This document shows, one piece after another, positions 52,326-58,754 of a stretch of 64,000 nt of DNA. Every line of letters starts with the position of its first letter. The stretch's first letter is position 1. Made by a program: the position numbers and the translations under genes. Below the pieces are notes generated by a model. The model saw only the letters and a program-made list of their open reading frames with translations. It was not told where the DNA came from and did no database searches. The stretch comes from JAXGQE01 sp040766585 (GTDB lineage Bacteria > Bacillota > SLNR01): NCBI GenBank assembly GCA_040766585.1, contig JAXGQE010000011.1, positions 28,034-92,033 on the forward strand, read 5' to 3'.

Positions 52326-53143
52326 TGAAAATCTTTATTTCCGCGGATCTGGAAGGAATCGGCGGCGTTTCTCACCGGGAGCATACCGCCCGCGACGGAA
52401 TGGAACACCAAAGAGCACGGGAACTGATGACTCTGGAAGTGAATGCGGCAGTAGAAGGGGCGCTGGAAGCAGGGGCTACGGAAGTGATTGTCAATGATTC
52501 CCACGGAACCATGCGCAATCTGATTCCTGAAATGATGCATGAGGAAGCGATTCTGGTGACCGGTTCTCCGAAGCATCTGAGCATGATGGAAGGCATTGGC
52601 TTGGACTGCGATGGCGTCGCCTATATCGGCTACCATGCCCGGATGGGCGTCAGCGGGATCATCAGTCATACTTATGATAGCCGGGTCATCGTCAATATCC
52701 GCCTCAATGGTGAGGCGGTGGGCGAAGCCGGTTTGAATTCAATGGTAGCGGGGCATTTTGGGGTTCCTGTACTGATGCTCAGCGGTGATAAAGCAGCCAT
52801 TGACGATGCTAAGGGCTTTTTGGGTGATTTCGTCGGTGTAGCTGTCAAAGAGGCTGTGACCCGTACGGCGGTCAAGGGGGTTCATCCTAAGAAAGCACGG
52901 GCCATGATCAAAGCTGGGATGAAGGAAGCCATTGCCCGCAAAAACGAGTTCAAACCTTTGGCAGTAAAGAAACCGGTAACGGTGGAACTGGAATTTTTCC
53001 ACACCGGTATGGCCGATATGGCGGAGACGATTCCCGGCTCGGTCCGTGTCAATGATCGAACAGTAGCTTATACCGGAGAAGATCCCATTGTGGTCTTCAA
53101 AGCATTTCGAGCCATGATTACCCTTGCTGGAACGGTCGTGTAA
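52325..53143 (+). CDS. M55 family D-aminopeptidase, DppA-like
   Basis: 272-aa zinc D-aminopeptidase family member; DppA of B. subtilis trims D-Ala-containing peptides. 'FISADLEGIGGVSHREH' supplies the Asp/Glu metal ligands, 'VNDSHGTMRNL' and 'YIGYHARMGV' the histidines, and 'VELEFFHTGMADMAE' the C-terminal part. ATG overlaps the asparaginase stop by one base. With the two upstream genes it forms a peptide/amide-hydrolysing operon. Confidence 0.88.
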   Translation: MKIFISADLEGIGGVSHREHTARDGMEHQRARELMTLEVNAAVEGALEAGATEVIVNDSHGTMRNLIPEMMHEEAILVTGSPKHLSMMEGIGLDCDGVAYIGYHARMGVSGIISHTYDSRVIVNIRLNGEAVGEAGLNSMVAGHFGVPVLMLSGDKAAIDDAKGFLGDFVGVAVKEAVTRTAVKGVHPKKARAMIKAGMKEAIARKNEFKPLAVKKPVTVELEFFHTGMADMAETIPGSVRVNDRTVAYTGEDPIVVFKAFRAMITLAGTVV

Positions 53144-53151
53144 AAAAAGAT

Positions 53152-53192
53152 CATCCTGGAGTTCCGGACTGGCACTCCAGGATGCATTTATC
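53152..53192 (+). terminator. Terminator-like hairpin after the peptidase cluster
   Basis: CATCCTGGAGT (53152-53162) pairs perfectly with ACTCCAGGATG (53174-53184) around an 11-base loop. The tail CATTTATCTT is only moderately T-rich. Confidence 0.7.
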
Positions 53193-53231
53193 TTGCAGAG
53201 AGTACGATACCGTCTGCTGCGGCAAATTCTC

Positions 53232-53260
53232 TGGAAGTGTTTACGGCAATAGGATATAAT
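53232..53260 (+). promoter_or_regulatory. Probable promoter of the BON-DUF362 unit
   Basis: TATAAT at 53255-53260 is a perfect -10 box, 45 bases before the BON gene. The matching -35 (TGGAAG at 53232-53237) is poor, so an activator or another start may be involved. Confidence 0.4.
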
Positions 53261-53304
53261 AGGGGTACATTAATCCGAAAGAGGACTGAAAAGGAGGGGA
53301 TTCG

Positions 53305-54099
53305 ATGCCGGAAGACAAAGCGATAATGACTCAGATTACGGCTTCAATGAGCAGAGACAAACATTTTGATGATGTCGCAGTGAAAGTGAGTGTCAAGAAC
53401 GGTTCGGTGGTTCTTGAAGGCAAAGTCTATGACCGTGTCCAGAAGAAATTGGCTGAAGACCTGGCAAAGAATATACCCGGTGTAAAATTGGTGGAGAACA
53501 AATTAGTGCTGACAGAGCCGGTTTTTGAAACACTGACGGAGCTGGAGATGATCAGCAGCAAGAACAATCCGGTGGTTTCCAGGATACGCAGCTCCCTGGG
53601 GCTGCATCCGTCCATCAACGCACAAGCCATCCGGATATTGTCTTCAAAACGAGTGGGAGTTTTTGGGCTCAAGGGGTATGTACGATCTGTTCAAGAGAGA
53701 GAAGAAGTGGAAAAAATGATCGGAAAGATCCCGGGGGTCCGATATATTATCAACGATTTAGTTGTGGATGAAGATCACCTGGACCAGTTGGATTCCAGAT
53801 TATCCGCCAAAATCGGTGAACAAAAAGATGAACCCGTGGTCAAAAGCCTGACAGAGAAATATTTCATCGACAGTTCGAACATCCGAATCATGTCGGATCT
53901 CAAGAACGCACTCCTCCGGCATCCTCGTCTGGACGCCACGGCTATCGATGTGAAACCTGAAACTTTTGAAATCGGTATATTTCATTTAATTGGAAATGTT
54001 CCTTCGGAAGAACATAAAAAAATGGCAGGGGATGCAGCCCGCCAGGTCCGGGGAGTTCGGTATGTGATCAACGATCTGATTGTTGTCCAAAAAAAGTAG
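53305..54099 (+). CDS. Triple BON-domain protein, cytoplasmic
   Basis: 264-aa protein made of three successive BON domains: ~1-72 ('VKNGSVVLEGKVYDRVQKKL', 'IPGVKLVENKLVL'), ~85-160 ('VGVFGLKGYVRSVQEREEVE', 'IPGVRYIINDLVV') and ~190-262 ('IGIFHLIGNVPSEEHKKMA', 'VRGVRYVINDLIV'). BON domains usually bind lipid or ligands in exported proteins such as OsmY, but no signal peptide or membrane helix is visible here. AAAGGAGGGG precedes the ATG. The DUF362 ferredoxin protein follows after 12 bases. Function unknown. Confidence 0.83.
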   Translation: MPEDKAIMTQITASMSRDKHFDDVAVKVSVKNGSVVLEGKVYDRVQKKLAEDLAKNIPGVKLVENKLVLTEPVFETLTELEMISSKNNPVVSRIRSSLGLHPSINAQAIRILSSKRVGVFGLKGYVRSVQEREEVEKMIGKIPGVRYIINDLVVDEDHLDQLDSRLSAKIGEQKDEPVVKSLTEKYFIDSSNIRIMSDLKNALLRHPRLDATAIDVKPETFEIGIFHLIGNVPSEEHKKMAGDAARQVRGVRYVINDLIVVQKK

Positions 54100-54111
54100 A
54101 CAGGTGATTTT

Positions 54112-55281
54112 ATGGAAAACCCCATGGTTGCCATCACTCAATGCCCGGATTATCAGGAAAGGCATGTCGAGGAGTCTCTGAAGGCATGCCTCTCTTTCAT
54201 TGGGGGAATGGAGTCGTATGTGAAGTCAGGAGATCGGGTGCTGATCAAAGTGAATCTTTTGAGCCCAAAATCTCCGGAGAAAGCCGTAACAACCCATCCT
54301 GCCTTGGTGAAAGCAGTGGTCAAAGAAGTGCAGGCATGCGGAGGTTTTCCCGTTGTTGGGGACAGCTCTGGAGGAATGCTGAAGGGACAGTCTTCCACAG
54401 CAAAGGCACTGCGCCTGTCCGGGATCCAGGAGACAGCGGAGTCCCTGGGAATAGAAACTGTCAATTTCGATCATGACGGGGCTGTACGGGTGGAAAATGA
54501 GGACAATCCTCTGGCGGATCATTTTATGATGGCCAGGATAACGCAGGATGCCGATGTCATTATCAATTTACCTAAGCTGAAAACCCACAGTGCTACTTTG
54601 TTTACCGGATCCATCAAGAATATGTTCGGCTCCATTCCGGGATATCAGAAGGCAGAGTATCACCGCCTGGCACCGAACTTGACTGATTTTGCGCGCATTC
54701 TGGTGGATATTTATCGGCATGCCAAACCGACTCTCAATATCATGGATGCTGTTGTTTCCATGGAAGGGAACGGCCCAGCTCACGGGCAACCCCGAATGAC
54801 CGGACTACTTCTGGCCAGCTGCGACGGAGTCGCACTGGATGCTGTGGCGTCCGGCCTGATTGGTTTTCAGCCCCAACAAATTGATACCACCCGCATTGCG
54901 GATCAGCTGGGGGTAGGGATTGGGGATCTTGAAAGAATAGACATACAAGGCGCAAAGTATTCGGAAGTAAAAATCAAGGACTTCGCTCTGCCTTCCAATG
55001 CGCTGCTGCTGAAGATTCCCCCATTCTGGGTGAAGCGGGCCATGGGATTTTTGTCAGCGCAGCCGGATCTGGTCAGAACCAAGTGCACAGGCTGCAGTTT
55101 CTGTGCTGAGAACTGTCCCGTTCAGGCTATTCAAATGGACGGTGGATTTCCCCGTATTGACCGCGAGAAGTGCATTCTTTGTTACTGCTGCCAGGAACTA
55201 TGCCCCCAGGGAGCTATGGTGGTGAGGCACCGGTCGCCGCTGCTGCGGGGATTGTTGAAGCTTCGGGGGAAAAACATCTAA
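54112..55281 (+). CDS. DUF362 protein with C-terminal 2x[4Fe-4S] ferredoxin domain
   Basis: 389-aa iron-sulfur protein. Residues ~1-300 are DUF362 ('RVLIKVNLLSPKSPEKAVTT', 'PVVGDSSGGMLKGQSSTAKA', 'INLPKLKTHSATLFTGSIKN', 'MDAVVSMEGNGPAHGQPRM'). Residues ~318-375 carry two cluster motifs, 'CTGCSFCAENCP' and 'CILCYCCQELCP'. No signal peptide. Homologues are common in anaerobes and uncharacterised. Cotranscription with the triple-BON gene is likely from the 12-base gap. Confidence 0.87.
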   Translation: MENPMVAITQCPDYQERHVEESLKACLSFIGGMESYVKSGDRVLIKVNLLSPKSPEKAVTTHPALVKAVVKEVQACGGFPVVGDSSGGMLKGQSSTAKALRLSGIQETAESLGIETVNFDHDGAVRVENEDNPLADHFMMARITQDADVIINLPKLKTHSATLFTGSIKNMFGSIPGYQKAEYHRLAPNLTDFARILVDIYRHAKPTLNIMDAVVSMEGNGPAHGQPRMTGLLLASCDGVALDAVASGLIGFQPQQIDTTRIADQLGVGIGDLERIDIQGAKYSEVKIKDFALPSNALLLKIPPFWVKRAMGFLSAQPDLVRTKCTGCSFCAENCPVQAIQMDGGFPRIDREKCILCYCCQELCPQGAMVVRHRSPLLRGLLKLRGKNI

Positions 55282-55340
55282 ATACCAATTTACGCATGGG
55301 TATCCTTCTGGTATACTTGATATACAAAAGAATATATGTG

Positions 55341-55452
55341 ACAGGGGAGTTCCAAAGCGGGGCTGAGATCAGGGTGCGATAAGACCCTTTACCCTTTGAA
55401 CCTGTGATTTTCCGGTACTTACCGGATCTGGGTCATGCCAGCGGAGGGAGTT
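55341..55452 (+). promoter_or_regulatory. TPP riboswitch, with a 21-base insertion
   Basis: The thi-box elements are clear: GGGGCTGAGATC (55359-55370), ACCCTTTGAACCTG (55391-55404), ATCTGGGTCATGCCAGCGG (55426-55444) and AGGGAG. This aptamer binds thiamine pyrophosphate and shuts down thiamine genes. Unusually, 21 bases that can form CCGGT-ACTT-ACCGG (55412-55425) separate GAACCTG from ATCTGG, which are normally adjacent. The gene it controls is thiD-thiN, 60 bases downstream. Confidence 0.9.
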
Positions 55453-55464
55453 CTATTTAGTCAG

Positions 55465-55486
55465 TCGCAGCATTCCTTGGCTGCGA
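55465..55486 (+). promoter_or_regulatory. Possible expression-platform hairpin of the TPP riboswitch
   Basis: TCGCAGC (55465-55471) pairs with GCTGCGA (55480-55486) around an 8-base loop, followed by TTTAGCTTTG. It could be a weak terminator or part of a site-hiding switch; the thiD ribosome binding site GGAGGTG is 12 bases further on. Confidence 0.4.
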
Positions 55487-55511
55487 TTTAGCTTTGCGGA
55501 GGTGAAGAAGA

Positions 55512-56861
55512 ATGAAAAGAGTAGTAACGGTTGCCGGTTCGGACTCCAGCGGCGGGGCCGGGATACAGGCGGATCTAAAAACGTTTTGTGCCTTCGGAGT
55601 GTACGGTATGAGCGTGATTACTGCTGTGACAGCGCAGAATACTCTGGGTGTTCAGGGGGTTGTCCCACTGGACTCCGATTTTGTCGCACAGCAGATGGAC
55701 TCCGTGCTGTCTGACATCGGTACAGATGCACTGAAGACCGGTATGCTGGCAGATGCGGGAATCGTGGAGGCTGTAGCAGAAAAAATCAAACAATATGATG
55801 TGAGAAAGGTTGTTGTAGATCCAGTCATGGTCGCCACAGGCGGGGAACGGCTGCTGGACAAAGAAGCGGTGGAGTCAATGAAGAAGTGGCTCTTTCCCCG
55901 GGCTTTCCTGGTCACTCCCAATTTTCATGAGGCAGAAGCCGTGACGGGAAAGAAAGTGGACGATGAAAAGTCCGTTGAGGATGCCTGCCGCAGGATCTAT
56001 GATCTGGGGGTACCGTATGTCCTGATCAAGGGGTGGCATCTTTCCGGCGATCCAGTGGATACTCTGTTTGATGGCTGGCAATTTTTTAAACTCCCATCAC
56101 CGCAAATCCATCCACGCAGCACCCATGGAACAGGATGTACGTTCTCCAGCGCCATCGCGGCAGGGCTCGCACAGGGCAGTCCTGTTCTCAATGCTGTCAG
56201 GGACGCCAAAACCTTTATCGATAAGGCATCCCGTCAATCTCTGAATTTGGGAGCCGGATACGAGCCCATGAACCATTGCGCCGGCCTTATTCAAAAAGCA
56301 TCGCGGTATGATGTGATCCAGAACATCAAAGAGGCTCTGCATATACTGGAGGGGATACCGTTTGGCAGACTGATCCCTGAAACACAGACCAATCTAGCCA
56401 TGGCCGCTTTGTATCCTGAAAACCATGAAGATGTTGCCGCAATACCGGGCAGAATAATTCGATGGGGAGATTCTTTCAGGATCCTGGCAGAACCTGCTTT
56501 TGGAGCATCGCGCAGTATGGCCAGTATGGTTTTAGCGGCCATGAGGCTGGATCCGTCCATTCGAGCCGCTATGAACATTCAATACAGTGAAGAAAACTAC
56601 AAAGCCTGCCTGGCTGCGGGTTTTGCCATGGTTGAGTTCACCTGGCCTGTTCCGGGTGACGGTAAGGAATATCCGAAACTGGCCGATATTTTGTCCGGCT
56701 ATGTATCCGAAAAAGGGAAAAGCCCCGATATCGTATTCAACCGCGGCGGGTGGGGCAAAGAAGCCCACATTGAATTTTTCGGAAACGATGCAGTGGACAT
56801 TGCCAATAAAATCAAAAAAGTATTGGATCATTGGAATCCATCTTCTGGAGGCGCAGACTAA
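55512..56861 (+). CDS. thiDN: Phosphomethylpyrimidine kinase fused to ThiN thiamine-phosphate synthase
   Basis: 449-aa bifunctional enzyme. Residues ~1-265 are ThiD, the kinase that makes HMP pyrophosphate ('AGSDSSGGAGIQADLKTF', 'DPVMVATGGERLL', 'STHGTGCTFSSAIAAGLAQG'). Residues ~275-440 are ThiN, a thiamine-phosphate synthase unrelated to ThiE ('IPETQTNLAMAALYPENHED', 'FGASRSMASMVLAAMRLDPS', 'DIVFNRGGWGKEAHIEFFG'). Together they take HMP phosphate plus thiazole phosphate to thiamine phosphate. ATG after GCGGAGGTG. It lies under the TPP riboswitch. Confidence 0.93.
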   Translation: MKRVVTVAGSDSSGGAGIQADLKTFCAFGVYGMSVITAVTAQNTLGVQGVVPLDSDFVAQQMDSVLSDIGTDALKTGMLADAGIVEAVAEKIKQYDVRKVVVDPVMVATGGERLLDKEAVESMKKWLFPRAFLVTPNFHEAEAVTGKKVDDEKSVEDACRRIYDLGVPYVLIKGWHLSGDPVDTLFDGWQFFKLPSPQIHPRSTHGTGCTFSSAIAAGLAQGSPVLNAVRDAKTFIDKASRQSLNLGAGYEPMNHCAGLIQKASRYDVIQNIKEALHILEGIPFGRLIPETQTNLAMAALYPENHEDVAAIPGRIIRWGDSFRILAEPAFGASRSMASMVLAAMRLDPSIRAAMNIQYSEENYKACLAAGFAMVEFTWPVPGDGKEYPKLADILSGYVSEKGKSPDIVFNRGGWGKEAHIEFFGNDAVDIANKIKKVLDHWNPSSGGAD

Positions 56862-57419
56862 ATGTTATTGGAAGACATCATGAATGCAAACATGGAATTC
56901 ACCCACGAAGTTAAGCCCGAAGTACTGAATCACTGTCCGCAAAAACATCTGGCGATTGTAACATGCATGGACACAAGACTGGTGGAGATTTTGGAACCGG
57001 CCCTGGGAATCCACCGCGGTGAAGCGGTGGAGATCAAAAACGCCGGAAATTACACAGGAGGCCCCAAATGCGATGTGATCCGCAGCTTAATTGGTGCTGT
57101 GTACTCACTGGGGGTAACAGAAATTGCTGTGATCGGGCATACGAATTGCGGGATGGCCAATGTGAACATCCCGGCATTGAAAGAAAAAATGAAGGCAGCG
57201 GGGGTTCAGGAGGAAGCCATTGAAGAACTGGATTTAGATGCCTGGTTTGGATCATTCTGCGACGAGACGGATAATGTACTCCGGACCGTGGATATGATCC
57301 GCCGCTCTCCCTATCTGCCCAAAGATATCCCGGTACATGGATTTATGATGGATATTGAAACAGTAGAATTGACGGTACTGGCAAACGGATACCAAAAGGC
57401 GGGAGAGATAAACATGTGA
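56862..57419 (+). CDS. Beta-class carbonic anhydrase
   Basis: 185-aa zinc enzyme interconverting CO2 and bicarbonate. Zinc/catalytic motifs: 'IVTCMDTRLVEI' (Cys and Asp-Arg dyad) and 'VIGHTNCGMANV' (His-X2-Cys). Small beta-carbonic anhydrase of the type common in Gram-positive anaerobes. ATG immediately follows the thiDN stop, so the two share a transcript, an unusual partner for a thiamine gene. Confidence 0.92.
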   Translation: MLLEDIMNANMEFTHEVKPEVLNHCPQKHLAIVTCMDTRLVEILEPALGIHRGEAVEIKNAGNYTGGPKCDVIRSLIGAVYSLGVTEIAVIGHTNCGMANVNIPALKEKMKAAGVQEEAIEELDLDAWFGSFCDETDNVLRTVDMIRRSPYLPKDIPVHGFMMDIETVELTVLANGYQKAGEINM

Positions 57420-57449
57420 ACAGGCTGGATGCCCCATAAAGAGCGAGGA

Positions 57450-57600
57450 TGTCGAACTGACCACACGGGCCCGGCTCAGAGGGCAGAACTTGCGCCAGAA
57501 AATCCCATATTGTTACATCTGTAACCGCTCCGGGAAGCTTTCGGGTCCATTTCTATGACTGTTTGTACATTCAGGGTGGATCGGCTTACCGATATAAAGG
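57450..57600 (+). pseudogene. thiM: Remnant of thiM (hydroxyethylthiazole kinase)
   Basis: A 14-residue block 'APGSFRVHFYDCLY' at 57527-57568 matches the C-terminal GPGSFxVxxLDxLY of ThiM. Just before it, 'NLRQKIPYCYICN' (about 57487-57525) resembles the ThiM N-terminal 'VREKxPLVHxITN'. If right, about 220 internal codons are deleted. The C-terminal match is convincing; the N-terminal one is weak. Confidence 0.55.
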
Positions 57601-57609
57601 AGCAGTAAT

Positions 57610-57963
57610 CATACCGGGGAGACTCCATCTGTACACACTTTGTATCTCATCACCGATCCAGGTCTTTCCAGAGGACGGCTGGATACAGAAAAGCACTGCC
57701 GCAGTCATCCGGGGCGGCGCAGCGATCATCCAGTTTAGAGAATAGACATGAGAATTACCGGGAATTTATCAAAAGGCACTGAATGGCTGAAAGCACCGAG
57801 AAAAACAGCGGTCTCGCTGATCATCAGTGATTCGGAAAAGATCGCCCAGACTGATGATGCAGATGGTGTTCCTGTAGGCCAGGATGATCTGCCGGCAGGC
57901 ATTGTCTGTACTTTGACCAACAAGGATCAAGGTCTTCATGCATGGCCGAAGCGTCCGAAATGA
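57610..57963 (+). pseudogene. thiE: Remnant of thiE (thiamine-phosphate synthase)
   Basis: ThiE pieces appear in order but in different frames: 'LYLITD'-like coding (CTTTGTATCTCATCACCGAT, one base extra) near 57638, 'AAVIRGGAAIIQFRE' ending at a stop near 57745, then 'VSLIISDSEKIAQTDDADGV' and 'PVGQDDLPAGIV' (57800-57920), the substrate-binding segment normally written VDADGVHVGQDDLP. The C-terminal half of the barrel is gone; a terminator follows. The gene cannot be functional. The ThiN domain of thiDN supplies the same activity. Confidence 0.8.
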
Positions 57964-57989
57964 TGCTGAAAACTATGGAGCAGAAATGC

Positions 57990-58022
57990 AAAATGCAGCT
58001 CGTAAGACGGGCTGCATTTTTA
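57990..58022 (+). terminator. Rho-independent terminator closing the thiamine locus
   Basis: A 13-bp stem (57990-58002 with 58008-58020, one G-T pair) with loop TAAGA and a T-rich end. Its survival downstream of decayed thiM/thiE marks the original operon end. Confidence 0.93.
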
Positions 58023-58053
58023 GTTGGCCAAGAACGCGGACGGCTGTCTTGAG

Positions 58054-58082
58054 TTTACTTATCATTTGATTTTTGATACAAT
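58054..58082 (+). promoter_or_regulatory. Promoter of the uracil-DNA glycosylase gene
   Basis: TTTACT (58054-58059), 17-base spacer and TACAAT (58077-58082) with an upstream TG (extended -10), about 30 bases before the start. Confidence 0.6.
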
Positions 58083-58112
58083 GAAGTATGCTTTTGAAGG
58101 ACGGTGGCACCA

Positions 58113-58706
58113 TTGGATCAACACGGTCTGGAGGCTTTTCGAAGGATTGGTACCATGCAGGATTTACATGCTGCGGCCGTCGGCTGCCAGGCATGTTCAC
58201 TGCGGCAGACTTGCACCGGGGTCGTGTTTGGTGCAGGCAGCAACCAGTCTCGTCTCGTTATGGTGGGCGAAGCACCCGGACAGCAGGAAGATCTTCTGGG
58301 TGAACCGTTTGTCGGGGCCGCTGGAAAACTCCTGGATCAGATTTTGACGGCGGCATCCATCCAGCGGGAGGATATTTACATAACCAACACAGTCAAGTGC
58401 AGACCTCCGGGCAACCGGGTGCCAACCGTGCTCGAACGCAATATTTGTTTCCCCTGGCTGGTACGTCAGGTGGAATTGATACAGCCCAGCATCATCGTAT
58501 GCTTAGGGGCAATTGCAGCCCAGACTATTCTTGGACCCGAGATTCGCATCACCCGGGACCGAGGGAAAGTATTTCGCCGTAAGGGGAAAATGATCATACC
58601 CACTTATCACCCGGCGGCTCTTTTGCGCGATGAAGAGAAAAAGAAGCCGGTCTGGGAGGATTTTCAGAAGATCCGGGACTTCTATCTGCAGGATGAAAAA
58701 ATGTAA
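58113..58706 (+). CDS. Uracil-DNA glycosylase, family 4 (Fe-S type)
   Basis: 197-aa DNA repair enzyme that removes uracil. Motif A 'VMVGEAPGQQEDLLGEPFVG' and motif B 'IPTYHPAALLRD' are typical; cysteines in 'GCQACSLRQTC', 'TVKCRPPGN' and 'NICFPWL' fit the 4Fe-4S ligands of family 4. TTG at 58113 is chosen from GACGGTGG; GTG 58104 or ATG 58155 are alternatives, the latter starting just before the first cysteine pair. Confidence 0.92.
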   Translation: MDQHGLEAFRRIGTMQDLHAAAVGCQACSLRQTCTGVVFGAGSNQSRLVMVGEAPGQQEDLLGEPFVGAAGKLLDQILTAASIQREDIYITNTVKCRPPGNRVPTVLERNICFPWLVRQVELIQPSIIVCLGAIAAQTILGPEIRITRDRGKVFRRKGKMIIPTYHPAALLRDEEKKKPVWEDFQKIRDFYLQDEKM

Positions 58707-58754
58707 GAAATAACTGTACGATTCTGTATAGTGATGATAAGAGGAGGAAATGCA

